From the NCBI GenBank assembly GCA_033675265.1, contig JAUJYZ010000929.1:62001-126000 (forward strand): a DNA stretch of 64,000 bases, read 5' to 3'. Each line of letters begins with the position of its first letter. The first letter of the stretch is position 1. The notes under the pieces are model-generated. The model had not been told where the DNA came from. It did not search any database and worked only from the letters and a program-made list of their open reading frames with translations. Below, piece by piece: positions 20,219 to 31,379 of the stretch. Both the position numbers and the translations under genes were made by a program. The DNA is from Actinostola sp. cb2023 (taxonomy: Eukaryota; Cnidaria; Anthozoa; Actiniaria; Actinostolidae).

Positions 20219-21516
20219 ATGGCGAGCCAGGAGGTTCAGGATAGTGCAGAGAGTGCCGCTGAAGATACTGTGCCGGGTCCCAGTTCGTCCTCATCACCGG
20301 CGTCAAAGAAACTAGGGGCCAGCAAGAGAATTCGAAGAGCTTTGACATTGGAAGATAAATACAAAATAGTGAAAGCAATCAATGATGGGGTAAGACAATT
20401 CGAGGTTGCAAAACTCTTTGACCATCCTCAATCGCAATCTACAGTTGCAACAATTGCAAAGAAGAAGGAGGAGATCACAAGTGCCTATGAAGGGGATTTC
20501 TACAAAGACAAAAGAAAGAAGCTGAGACCTTCGACGTATCCCAATTTGGACAAGACACTCTCTGACTGGTTTCGGAAAGTGCGAAGTATCAACGTCACAG
20601 TTACTGGAACACTTCTGGCAAAGAAAGCTCGGTATTTTGCCAACCAGCTTGGCTACGAAAACTTCAAGGCAAGCAGTGGATATCTAGAAAGATTCAAAGC
20701 AAGGCAAAGCATCTCAGGTCAGAATGTTTGCGGTGAGGAGAAAAGTGTTGATCCAGATATAGTGGAAACGTGGAGCGAACGTCTGCCAGATATCTGTCGT
20801 AAATACAGCCCAAGGGATCGGTTCAATGCTGATGAAACGGGATTTTTGTGGAATGCAACCCCCACTCAAACGCTCAACTTCAGAGGTGAGAAATCTACCG
20901 GTGGAAAGAAAAGCAAAGAGCGTGTAACTGTCATGGTCGCCTGCAACCAAGATGGAACCAACAAATTGCCCCTTCTAGTAATTGGAAAATACGCCAAACC
21001 TCGGTGCTTTAAGAACAGCAATATGGACTTGCTTCCTGTGACCTACGAGTCGCAAAGGAAAGCCCGGATTGACCATGTTTTGTTCAAACAGTGGCTTCGA
21101 AAGATAGACCGGATAATGAAAGCGGCAAACCGGCATATCTTGATGTTTGTGGATAACTGTACGGCACACGTGTCAGTCACGGGCCTGACAAACACGAGAT
21201 TAATTTTCTTCCCGCCAAACTGCACAAGTAAGCTATAGCCGGCGGATCAAGGCATCATCCAAAACCTCGAGGTCCATTACCGAAAGACAATGGTCAGGAA
21301 AATGTTGCAGTATTTGGATGGGAATCAGCCCATCAAGCAATAGATCTAAAAGATGCTGTCTTCATGATGGCAAAAGCCTGGGACAACGTGAGCCAGACAA
21401 CCATCAAGAACTGTTGGAAGAAGGCATGATTTCCAGGCGAAGTGCTAGAGCCAACACATGACCCATTTGAGTCAGACGAAGAAGACGAAGGAACATCAGA
21501 AGAGCGTGGATTATGA
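20219..21516 (+). pseudogene. Tigger/pogo transposase (CENP-B type), broken
   Basis: An acidic/Ser-rich leader is followed by a CENP-B N-terminal HTH (RRALTLEDKYKIVKAI), a second HTH region (TLSDWFRKVRSINVTVTG) and a DDE domain with D at FNADETGF and at LMFVDNCTAH. The frame stops at 21236 (TAG) just before PADQGII, which holds the third catalytic Asp. A second break near 21340 shifts to LKDAVFMMAKAWDNV. The tail is acidic (ESDEEDEGTSEE). The enzyme normally excises the element and inserts it at TA. With two lesions this copy is inactive. Confidence 0.88.
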
Positions 21517-21539
21517 AAAATATATTATATGAACAACTA

Positions 21540-21983
21540 ATATAAAATGTTTTTGTCCAATAAGGTGAACAAGAAAATACAAGAATATGTTTAGTGGTTG
21601 TTCAGGTCTTCGTGTAGCTGGACAAAAGTCCTGGCTATTGTTCTATTGTCATTCTATGTATTGTTTTTACATAAAAAACAACAACAGGGTTTTAGTTGCT
21701 TGAAAGTGGGTTAAGGATAACTTATACTGTATCCTTAACATGCTTTCAAGCAACTAAAAGCCTGTCAAAGAAATAATAGATTGGTTACTATTATAGTCTA
21801 CTACACTTTAAAAAGCATCAAAAGTGAGATGAAAGTGTATCTTGATACATTTAGTTGAAGAAAGAATTTGATGGTGTTATCATAACCATGATGTAGAAAC
21901 TAAGTATGTTTAAATAAAATAAAAATAAATCATAATACATTTCAGTCTCACTTTGCAAGGTTTATGGGCAATTAGATGACTGT
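21540..21983. other. No gene seen; short inverted repeat
   Basis: AT-rich. GTTGCTTGAAAGTGGGTTAAGGATA near 21698 is partly mirrored by TATCCTTAACATGCTTTCAAGCAAC near 21730, a 70-bp foldback. This may be the remains of a small transposon. Confidence 0.5.
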
Positions 21984-22689
21984 TTAAGAAACTTCTTTGA
22001 CTACAAATTTCAAAGTATCATAAGTGATTTCAAAAGTAGCATTGGCTTTTAAAATCATCAGTTGCATGTCTTTTTCTTCAGCAGTATTTAGTTGAAAGTC
22101 AGAGTTGATCTTATGCATAAGTTGTTGCATTTGTTGGTTAGGAAATGATAAATGAAACTTCTGACTTGATTCTGCAATGTTCTGAATCAGCATTCTCACA
22201 CTCCATTGTAATGAGCAATTGGCCAATACTTGAGTCAACTTGCAGCTTTCACATTTTCCTAGAAGCATATCAGGACTTAGTCTCCTATGCACCCGTTCTT
22301 AGGCACAGGGATCCCGAAACTAAGAACGGGTGTATAGGAGACTAATCAGGACTTGGAATAACTTTCCTGTTACATGAGATACATGATTTTTTGTATGTGT
22401 GACCAATGCAGTTGTCTATAGGGGAATATAAGGTATTAGGTAAAACATTTACCGATAACTGTTCGTGATCAGGGATTTGTCCGTTTTCTAAAGCTTCTAC
22501 GAAGATTTGATCGCCATAAAGTAAGATTTGATCAATTACTGCAGAATTCCAGAGGTCACAAGTGTGAGATTTATTGCGTAGCAATGCCGATAGAACCATA
22601 AAAGAACATTGTCTTCCTCTTGACAGCGTACCAAATTCGTTGCTACCTTGATGAATACTTCCAGAAATACATGTAAAGGAGTGGGACAT
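21984..22689 (-). pseudogene. Cysteine-peptidase-like plus zinc-ribbon relic, interrupted
   Basis: Minus strand: CISGSIHQGSNEFGTLSRG, then GRQCSFMVLSALL and LWNSAVIDQILLYGD. The G.QC..........W....ID.IL..GD pattern is one I know from OTU-like or related cysteine-peptidase heads of mobile-element proteins (assignment tentative). GHTYKKSCISCNRK and LGKCESCKL follow, two CxxC pairs suggesting a zinc ribbon. The frame is broken by the 66-bp palindromic insertion at 22279-22344; the coding text on both sides continues in the same frame if it is skipped. A stop at 21984 ends the protein. Confidence 0.5.
22269..22354. mobile_element. 66-bp palindromic insertion with 10-bp target duplication
   Basis: ATCAGGACTT occurs at 22269-22278 and again at 22345-22354. 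Between them lies a hairpin: AGTCTCCTATGCACCCGTTC mirrored by GAACGGGTGTATAGGAGACT, 24-bp arms with one mismatch and a loop of about 17 nt. A 10-bp duplication is longer than PIF, mariner or hAT targets and is closest to the 9-11 bp of Mutator-like elements. Confidence 0.8.
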
Positions 22690-22765
22690 TATTAAAAGAC
22701 TGTAAACAGATATATCGTACGATTTATTTACCTCAAACTACAATAACAAAGTGACGACTTTCCCT

Positions 22766-23320
22766 ATACGCCCTATGCACGAGTGCTGGATTTCGAGATC
22801 AGGATACTAGAATCTTTTGACATAAAAATGACCACTGCCATCTGAAAAAGCAATTATTCATCAATATTTATGGAAAATGTCAAAAGTATTGGATATAATC
22901 CCGCGAAGATATCGTAAATGACATTTATAGAGTTTAGTATGGGATTTTGCCGTCATGAGTACACAGCCTCGTTCTGGTGTATTTTCAGAATTAAAAACGT
23001 TGACATGTCATTTCGTCCTAAAACGTTTACACTTATCTTATATAAATATGTTCTTTTAGGGGAACATGTTAAACCTTGAAATTAAGCAATTTAGAAAATT
23101 GATGTACATCAGAACGAGGCTGTGTACTTATGACGGCAAAATCCCATACTTAATCCCTATAAATGTCATTTACGATATCTTCGGGGATTTTATCCAATAC
23201 TTTTGAAAATTTCCAAAAATATTGATGATTAATTGCTTTTTCAGATGGCAGTGGTTATTTTTATGTCAAAATATTCTAGTATCCTGATCTCGAAAATCAG
23301 CACTCGTGCATAGGGCGTAT
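22766..23320. mobile_element. Foldback/MITE element with 215-bp arms
   Basis: The left arm 22766-22981 is mirrored by the right arm 23104-23320. The ends read TACGCCCTATGCACGAGTGC and GCACTCGTGCATAGGGCGTA, giving TA flanks. The arms contain GATATCGTAAATGACATTTA and GAACGAGGCTGTGTACT. No gene inside. Confidence 0.85.
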
Positions 23321-23329
23321 TGCTATGCC

Positions 23330-24074
23330 AATGCCACGAGGAATCCAAAAATGTACGCTGTCGTTATATGTACGGGCGAACATGTGATGTACACGTGATA
23401 CATGCGATGTACACGTGATCCGCTGTCGTCTGCAATGTTTACGTAACGTGAATTGTTTCTCTTCCCAGTAAACTGCGACACTTTTCATAGCTTTTGAGAT
23501 ATGCACGTGATAGAGATTCTGATTCTTGAAATTTATTCACTCAGTGGTTTTACAATCTTCCATGCAAAACCTTTTGGATTGGGATTTCGCGATGGTTTCT
23601 TGTCGGCCGTGGGAACGGTCCATTCTGATTGGTTGATTTGGGTTTAACATGTGATGTACACGTGATGTAATGTCCGCTGTCATACGTTATTACAGGCGCG
23701 TGTACATAACCACCTGAACATTTTAGAAATGTATTGGCAAAGAATAGTAGGCCATCTCCGCTAGCCAGTGGCCTATTGGCGCTTCGTGGGAGAGCCACTG
23801 TAGTGGCCAATGGGCCATAAAGTGTTAATACCCTGCAGACTGACTGAGCAATGGACGTGCACGAAATAGGAGCAGTTCTCTTGAATATAATTGTTATCAA
23901 ATACATTCGCTACCAAATGAAAGGTTTCTACCACTTCAGCATATATTATTTCAGAATTTTCATGGTGAAGCATTCTTTGGCACAGATGTATTTTCTTCTG
24001 TATCACGACAATTTGACTTGTTCTGGAGATATACTGGCGAAACATGCTCCTCATTTTTACAGTTAGCTACCAAT
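23330..24074. other. No supported gene; short ACGTGATGTACACGTGAT repeats
   Basis: CATGTGATGTACACGTGAT occurs near 23380, 23405 and 23647. The open frames in the area lack recognisable domains. Confidence 0.4.
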
Positions 24075-24660
24075 GTAAAAGCAATAATAACTTTATTTGT
24101 ATAGCGCCAAAATCCTGAAGTTCTAAGGCACTGTACAATAATATAGCTATTTAACCAAATATTTCAACTATTTTTAAATATATAATTAGTATTTTCTTCT
24201 TAATAATCAGTTACTACAATAGTTTTTAATATTATTTTCCATGTTGTCACTTAGGCTAGAATGCCTACGTGAATAGATTAAGAAAACATGGAAAATAATA
24301 TTAAAAACTATTGTAGTAACTAATTATTGAGAAGAAAATATGCCCTAAACTCAAATAAATAAATATTAAACACTCAATAATTAAATTAATTAGCATATCT
24401 AATTATCTAATAATTTATAGACTTGTGTGAAGAGATGCGTCTTGACCTTCGTCTTAAAAATATTTATATTATTACTACACTTTATATCATGAGGCAAGTT
24501 ATTCCATAACTTAGGTGCGCATACCGAAAATGCCCTATCGCCATATGTTTTGAGGTGCAAAGATGGAACATCTAATAAACACTGAGATGATGATCTTAAT
24601 TGTCTAGTAGGAACATATTTACTAAGAAAATGCCATTTTAATCTGGAAAATTCAAAGAGA
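24075..24660 (-). pseudogene. 3' end of a LINE (CR1/L2-like): ORF tail and 3' UTR
   Basis: The minus strand gives YVPTRQLRSSSQCLLDVP, then YGDRAFSVCAPKLWNNLP and NIFKTKVKTHLF, the familiar C-end of APE-type LINE reverse transcriptase proteins. The 3' UTR follows and ends near 24075 with GGCGCTATACAAATAAAGTT, a typical LINE 3' terminus. The upstream RT part is absent (5' truncation, usual for LINEs). A small MITE interrupts the UTR. Confidence 0.75.
24189..24342. mobile_element. Palindromic MITE in the LINE 3' UTR
   Basis: Arms of about 56 bp (TATTTTCTTCTTAATAATCA at the left, mirrored by TAATTATTGAGAAGAAAATA at the right) around a loop of about 38 bp. It lies inside the LINE 3' region and is therefore younger than it. 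Confidence 0.75.
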
Positions 24661-24728
24661 TTGATCTTCTTACAGGATTGTCCATTCGCTAGACCAATGA
24701 GAATACGTTTAACCTACATGCTATTTTT

Positions 24729-24872
24729 CGGCCAGGACAGTCCTCGTTCTTATCCAATCACAAGTTTATACTTGGAGGACTATCCTCAGCCTCGACCAAT
24801 GAGCGTCATTGATCATCAGTGCCTGAAATTACACTGAAATGATCTGTGGACAGTGTTGGGTTTTAGCCAATA
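24729..24872 (+). repeat. CCAAT-rich direct repeat, copy A
   Basis: Shares CGGCCAGGACAGTCCTCGTT ... TTTTAGCCAATA with copy B at 25262-25392. It contains TATCCAATCAC, GACCAATGAGCG and TAGCCAATA, three CCAAT boxes in one orientation. Confidence 0.85.
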
Positions 24873-25261
24873 GCATGTCGCGCATCTGCTTAGTGTTTGT
24901 CAATTTAAGAGCTGCTGTTGACAGACAATGTCATTTCAGTCTCGATCAGTCTGTAGAAAACACAAAAGATTAAATGCATTTCAATGGAATCTAAAACCTG
25001 TACCGACCAATGCGTTTCTGGTTTACATACGAAAATTAATCTTTTAAGACTGCAGAGCTCCTCAGCACGCTGGACTAATAATATGCTGTCTTATGATCTG
25101 TATTCATTGTTACGTTTTCATCGGCAACGCAAACTAAACTGAACATATCAAATATTAGCAAAACTATATTAAAAATAAATCCATATAACTACTATGAATT
25201 TAGCCAGCTCCGAGAAGATTGTGTACGTCTGACAATTTACACGTTCAACGTTGTGACATAA

Positions 25262-25392
25262 CGGCCAGGACAGTCCTCGTTCTTATCCAATCACAAGTTT
25301 ATACTTGGATGACTATCCTCAGCCTCGACCAATGAGCGTCATTGATCACCATTGATCACCATATTTGTGGACAGTGTTGGGTTTTAGCCAAT
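25262..25392 (+). promoter_or_regulatory. CCAAT-rich direct repeat, copy B (possible promoter)
   Basis: Second copy of the block at 24729, about 13 bp shorter. It keeps three CCAAT boxes (about 25291, 25334 and 25387), the kind bound by NF-Y. A TATA-like GTATAAATAG lies about 170 bp downstream at 25560. The only open frame after it (25592-25867) has no recognised domain, so a gene is not claimed. Confidence 0.4.
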
Positions 25393-25399
25393 ATATTCC

Positions 25400-26580
25400 C
25401 ATCTTGGTCAGGCTCGAAAATTGACATCGATAATGTTGATCGCTGGAACAGAAGTCTAAATCATTTTATGCAGATTCAGCTTCAAAGTGCGGATTTGGGC
25501 TAAAGGTTGTTTGAAAAAAGAAAAAAATATGGTTGTTTAAACAGCACACGTTCGCGACCAGTATAAATAGTTATTCGGTTATTCGTTTTTATTGAACTTC
25601 GTCTTTGAGACATTGCATTTAGTCTGGGCGACTGTCAGCAAGCGGAGAACACTCGCACAGTCTGCTAATAAGCACTTCATGATCAACCCTGTGAACAGAG
25701 TCTTCGATCAGAGGCGCATTAGCTTAACCAAGACTGTTATCAACCCACAAATGAAGCACTCTTTGAGAGAAGTAGTATTCAACGACGCAATGATCCATTC
25801 TTTACCGATCACAAACTTTAGTACTTACACAACCTGCGCTTATATCACTTTTATAGGCGAAACTTAATAGATGTTCATAGTATAATCGCACAATTTTGTG
25901 AGGCCCTGTTAGGGTAAATTCCGACAAAGCAACAGTGCTCTGAAACAGCGACACGAAGCTAACTATATGACGTTGAACGACAAGCCTGCTGTCATGAAAT
26001 TGGGACAGCTTTTTTTTTGGTTTCGATGACCTTTTGAAATTGCGACAAGACAATATTTGAAACAGACAGGGGAGTGGCCAAAACACAAGATGACAGATGA
26101 CGTAAAAATATTACAACATAGATTTAAATAATTTAATTTAACATAATAATTTAATTTAACATAGATTTAGTTTCATTGTGTATTAAATAGCTATATATTT
26201 GTATTTCCCATTTGTAAATCTCTCCATAACCTGAAGAAGGCTAGTTTGGCTAGCAGAAATATAGTCACTAAAAATATACGTTGTACTGGTCTTTGCTGAG
26301 TCTACTTGCTTCATTTAATATTGTTTTTGATATACATTAAATCCAACGTTTTCTGGCAGGATATTCGGCTTTTGCTACTTCTCAAGCAGTCTTCAATATA
26401 TGATATTGTCTTTATTTCAAGTGAACACAAACTGTAGCATTAAATATCAAAACTGGAACATATATTTTATTAGGAACACACTCAGTGTACACGTGTTGTA
26501 CATATTTACACTTTGCTTTCAACGTTTATTAACATATTATTAACGTATACAAACGTATACAACGTATACCATATACTCAG
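25400..26580. other. No supported gene; possible retroelement 3' end
   Basis: An open frame of 91 codons (25592-25867, plus) follows the TATA-like box, but its protein is not recognised. Near 26226 the text CCTGAAGAAGGCTAG...GGCTAGCAGAAATAT resembles a motif found at the 3' side of Penelope-like and other retroelements. Nothing else is clear. Confidence 0.3.
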
Positions 26581-26589
26581 TAATTTGTT

Positions 26590-26722
26590 CTCTCTTGGGG
26601 AAGGGGTAGGGGGCGCTTATTAGAAGGGGGGCGCTTATTTAATATTTTTAGTCAGGGTGGGCGCTAATTCGAAGGGGGGCGCTTAATTGAAGCTGGGCGC
26701 TAATTCGAGCATTTACGGTAAC
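26590..26722. mobile_element. DNA-transposon end with GGGCGCTAATTCGA repeats
   Basis: The words GGGGGCGCTTATTAGAAGG, GGGCGCTAATTCGAAGG and GGGCGCTAATTCGAGC follow each other to the terminus GAGCATTTACGGTA at 26722. Read inward, the end is TACCGTAAATGCTCGAATTA. Only one end was found. A related G-rich fragment lies at about 41285-41300. Confidence 0.5.
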
Positions 26723-27996
26723 TAATCTAATGCAATACTGATTGTGTGAGAGTTGAAAGTCCAGTCCACCCATGTGTTGAGTACCCTGGGTTCCAGAGGT
26801 TCCATCATTTTGCTCCTCTACTAACGGCCGGAAGATTTAACAGCCAAGTGACTCGTCGAGACTCAGGAGCAAGTAGAATGATAAACCCCTGGCACCTAGG
26901 GTACGTCTTGAACCATTGTTCGCCAGAACACAATTTTCGGGAATGGTCTATTCATGTTCAGCTGGTAAGGCAGTGTTTATTTCGTTATAAAATAATAATT
27001 GTTATTAACCAATCAAATAAAATTGCATGAGTAGAACATGAGCTCTCAAAACAAGCGCCGGATAGTTACTGTATCTCTATGAAATGTTCAATATTCCTGG
27101 TGTTGCGAACTTGTGAGAGGACTATGATACAGAAATAAATGTGGACGTAGTACGAATTTGTTAAAGTTCCTTCAGTACTTCAATATTCTGTTCAATACCA
27201 TAATAATTAATTCCGGTATCATTAAAACGTCAATCATTTATTGCGCTTATTCAATTACCTTCAATACGTAAACTCCGCCGCTTACGGCGTCTGCTTGCTG
27301 TGGATGTCGAGTGTTTCCCAACACCCATTGCCGGTCGCCAAAGTTTCTAGTGTGAAGCCAGGCTCTGTAATCCCAGAGAGGAAAGAAAAACCAAAATCGA
27401 GTATTCTATTTTAAAAAAGCCTCAATTATGAACAGCAAGAAAAATTAACGACACGTGTATAATTCCATTATTACCTTATCACTTTTAAAAATCGGCTGTC
27501 ACTTTCGGCTTTGCCTTCCACCAATGGGTCCAATATTGAAATTTCAGACTTTTGGAAGTCAACCACCTGAAATAGTAGACATTTTTTTAACAGTGAGTGC
27601 AGATGAATTTTTGATACAGTAATTGTAAGATCTTTTTATCGTGTTCAATAAATGAACAGAACCACTCAACCACTCGGTATTAGCCGCTAACGCATGAGAA
27701 ACAATTGATACAGTTTATTGTATTCATGAATTCAGTGTGTAAGTATTTGTTTTCAAAAAAGTAGTAGTATTCAACTTACTCCTAATTTCCAGTGATTTTT
27801 TCTGCCTATTTGTCCCGAGAAGCAAAACTTTGAATACTTTCCAAGATCATTCTAAATGCAAATGTTGAAGATTCGATTATAAAAAAACTGCTTTATGAAG
27901 ATCATGAATATACTGGTCAATTACGACTTCATGAAAATAAAAATAAAATTGCCTTCTTTCTCCAGGACATTTCAAGATCCTTGGCATATTCGTAAT

Positions 27997-28139
27997 GGTA
28001 ATTGAACTGAGTGGAGTGCAATTTGGTCTGAAATCAAACGCGCGATTACAAAATCGCACGACCGCGTAGCGTTAGTGCGATTTGTAATTGCAAGTTTGAT
28101 TTCAGACCAAAATTGCATGACACGAAGTTCAATTACCAC
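27997..28139. mobile_element. Palindromic MITE
   Basis: GTAATTGAACTGAGTGGAGT at the left pairs with ACACGAAGTTCAATTAC at the right, and the inner arms TTGGTCTGAAATCAAAC / GTTTGATTTCAGACCAA continue around a GCGATT-rich centre. It is inside the large intron of the Ulp1-like gene. Confidence 0.75.
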
Positions 28140-28528
28140 TTAATTATATCCATTTTGAAATTTACACTCATTGCATACCGGAAACATAAACAACGATTTT
28201 AATATTTACAGCAAAATGTCACGTGACGAGTAGTGTGCAATGAACGATTGATCCCATGCAAAGTCAGTTGAACAATCTACTCGACATTTGGTACAAAAGT
28301 CCTTCTTTATTCTCTTTCTCGTCGTCAGAATCACAGACAAAAGCCCAACATCGCTTTTTTACCGGTGATGGTTGTTCTTTTGAGTAGTAATTGAACGTAC
28401 AGCCGGTGTAGTTTTGGGATCACTTGCCCTGCTGTCGTATGACCTTCGTGTTGAGGTTTTGCCGCGAGCCGTGAAATTCCCTGGACATTTTACAGTAAAT
28501 ACTACGCTTACAGGATAATTATTCTACT
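28140..28528. other. No clear gene; one short coding-like minus stretch
   Basis: The minus strand near 28400-28270 is open and reads CTFNYYSKEQPSPVKKRC and AFVCDSDDEKENKEG, which has plausible composition but no family I recognise. Otherwise non-coding. Confidence 0.25.
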
Positions 28529-28720
28529 TCAAACGATGCTCAATGGCATAATTCTTAGTGATTGTGGCTCATTGTCTTCGCCGTCCTTGCGTTTGATTTC
28601 TGCATAGAACTGATCGAGTGAGAGTCTTGTTGAGGTCAAAACTACAACAGGCGCCATTTTGTTGTCAATGTTGATTTCAATGTCACGATTGTTGGACGTC
28701 TTGCACCAATTTTCAAACAC
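28529..28720 (-). pseudogene. Crypton/DUF3504-type N-terminal domain fragment
   Basis: Minus strand: FENWCKTSNNRDIEIN and LDQFYAEIKRKDGEDNEPQ. The W......L..FY.E...KDG..YEP.SL pattern is the SAM-like N-terminal domain of Crypton-derived tyrosine recombinases, the same type as at 48385-48789. Only this domain remains, so it is a fragment. Confidence 0.6.
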
Positions 28721-28749
28721 AGAAAGCCATTGCTTTGTGAAATGGTTTT

Positions 28750-30130
28750 AGTCTTCTTGTTAATGGCCCGAGACTTTAATTCATCAATATCTTGGCTTGT
28801 GTAGAATTACTAGAAACACGAACTGTTTTTCCAATCGCAAATTCAGGAATGGACTCGCTACGACTAGGAGTTACCAGAGCTAGTTCGCTTGTTTTGGACC
28901 TGTTTTGGTGGTTTATTCTGCATTTTCTGAATGCAAATGGATGTCACATTCAGTGCCTCTTCAGCTTGAAAGAGGGAATATTCAACAATAAAAATCTGTA
29001 AGTTGAAAAAGTCACCATTTGTTTTGTAAAATATGAAAGATTTGTTGTGGTAAAATCCAAAGTCTTTCCTGGTTATTTATTTTTCCTGTTTTTTCTCTCT
29101 GTGTTCTGATTGCCTGTTTTATGTTGTTCCTGCAATTTCATTGGATGTTCAAATTGGTGGGATTTAGAGCTCAAAAAGGTGCGATTTGGGAATAAATCGC
29201 ACCATCTTTAACCAATCAGATTACAGGAAATGCTAGTGATTTCAAAATGGATGTAATTAATATAAAAATTAATTGCCAGAAATTATGTCGTTTATTCCCT
29301 AGTAGTTTACAAGACGTTAGTAAGTATAGGTCGCACGAACTACAAAACCTTTTTTGGTATGGCTCGGGTAAAATGCAATGTTATCCGTGCCAAGACCATC
29401 AGTAAATAGGTAGTCTGTACCAAAAAAGCTTTGCAGTGTAAATGGGCCTTTATAATTAACAACGGCATATACATACAAGCTTACGTGCCTTCTCTAAAAG
29501 TTCCATGTAGCTATTGATGACCTATTTTTAATAAAATTGTAACTACAATGAGTACGAGTTGTTGTACAGTTATTTGCTAAATTTTACCTTCAAAACATCA
29601 CAGTCACACATTTTATTGATGTCAATATTGTTTGAAATCTTTTTTCACTTAAAATATGAAGTTTTAGCCATTATGATAATTAGTGGCAGCCATTTTTGCA
29701 TACGGTGTATAGCGTTCATGCAAAAAAAATTCGAGAAAATATAAAACATTTTGAATATTTTCAAAGCGCACAGCCAAACCAAAGGACACACAAAAAAAAG
29801 ATGAAATTCCACAAAATATCACTTGCCTTCTCAGCCAATGAGTGGTCAATTTAGGTAAAGGTATACGATTCTATTACATATCTCATATCCCAGCCTCTAT
29901 TGTTTCATCATGTGGTTGCTTACGAGAGGCCATTATCGTAAGACACCAGCTTTAGTTATCACCACTTTTTTGAACCGAGGTGGTCCGTGTTCACGGGCAT
30001 GTGGAAGGAGAAATTTATCAAGATGCTTTTTTTCAACATGTCTTTTGTTCTCGACGCGGTTGTTTACTGAGTAAAGAAGTATGTTGCGTTTTCAAAAATA
30101 TACGGATACGTGTTGATGCGTAGTCTTCTA
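28750..30130. other. Intron/intergenic stretch, no gene seen
   Basis: AT-rich. GTGCGATTTGGGAATAAATCGCAC (29180-29203) is a short inverted repeat related to the MITE at 27997. No supported coding region. Confidence 0.4.
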
Positions 30131-30737
30131 TACTCACCTCGTCGTTTATCCAACCACACTCCAGTCACTTTGGATGAGGTTTTTCATCAGCTCCTCGTCT
30201 TCTTGTGGCATGGAGAGCTGGAGGGTTTTTAAGTTCTTCCACCGGACAGAGGATTGCTTGCCCAAGCTATTCTGACAAACAATCATGTCCGGGTCCTCCT
30301 TTTCACTCCATATTGCTTCAATCTGGATGCAGTATAATGAGTTTATCATATTAGATTTACACTGAACATATGCATAAAACAAATGGACTAAAATTCAGAC
30401 CTATACCTTTGCAACTCTTTCTTTGATGTCAAGTTGCTTCTTTGCCTTTATATGAGCTTCTTTCACTTCTTGCAGTTGCGGTAACGTTGCAGTGTTTGGT
30501 ATTACCTGGGTCAATTCCACATGCAAATTGTCCATTTTCTACTTGTTGAATGGAAGGCCATCAGTACCCTCTCGCGTACTTCTTTAGAAATGTTATTTCT
30601 AAAATATCGCTGCCGTAGAGAGAGCTGATGACCTTTCCCAGGTAAAACATCTTCTCGCTGCTATAAGCAACAGCAACATATCTGTCTTTCACTGCTCCCG
30701 CCTGTGAAATATAGAAACATGTCCATACAAGAGAGTT

Positions 30738-31379
30738 AAAGACTCTCCGTCGACCGACATGCTTTGCGGGCGTTTGTTATTGTTTTGATTGCGTTGACTC
30801 GACTCTTCTTCATCTGGATGAAAGCTTAGTAAGCTTTGAATACCATCACCTATTTCTTCTGGGCGGTTATCTGGACAGGAGCTGAAAAAAACATTATTTA
30901 TAGGACATTCAATTCGGGATCGAAAATACATGTAGCGGCAGAAATTTAGGGTCAGCACAGAACCAATATTACTGCAGCAAAATCTCAGCAAATTCGCTAT
31001 CCGAAAGTTTGGAACTAACCTTGACTATTTGTTCTACTTCTCCACTGTTCTCGGAGAGATTCCCTTAGGTATATCACTGGTCTTTTGGGCCTACCTCGTC
31101 TTGTAGGTTTGACCGCCATCTTGACTAGCTTCTAAAACAATCGGCTCTTATTAACGGGCTGGATCTCCCACTCAAAACCATTATTTCAAACAAATAGAAG
31201 AATCAAAACTTAGACGATACTTTAGAGAATGTTCTCGGAGAAAGAAATTGATAAGAACTTCATAGATGAAGAGGATGCGAACAGATTATATAACTTCATA
31301 CCGAGAAAAATATCAATTTCGTATCATATGAAAATACGATGAGCGCCCGCAAAGCATGTCGGTCGACGGAGAGTCTTTA
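30738..31379. mobile_element. Inverted 34-bp ends with TA flanks around Ulp1-gene exons
   Basis: AAGACTCTCCGTCGACCGAC... begins after TA at about 30738, and its exact mirror ...GTCGGTCGACGGAGAGTCTT ends before TA near 31379. The arms match over about 34 bp. The left arm lies inside an open exon (KRPQSMSVDGESL). Either a TA-targeting element captured exon sequence, or an exon end was copied in inverted orientation. Confidence 0.55.

Noticed and set aside
26220..26265. Possible hammerhead ribozyme (CTGAAGA...GAAA with GCTAG/CTAGC stem)
   Set aside because: Core words are present but the stem is not adjacent to the core as required, and stems I and III could not be paired.
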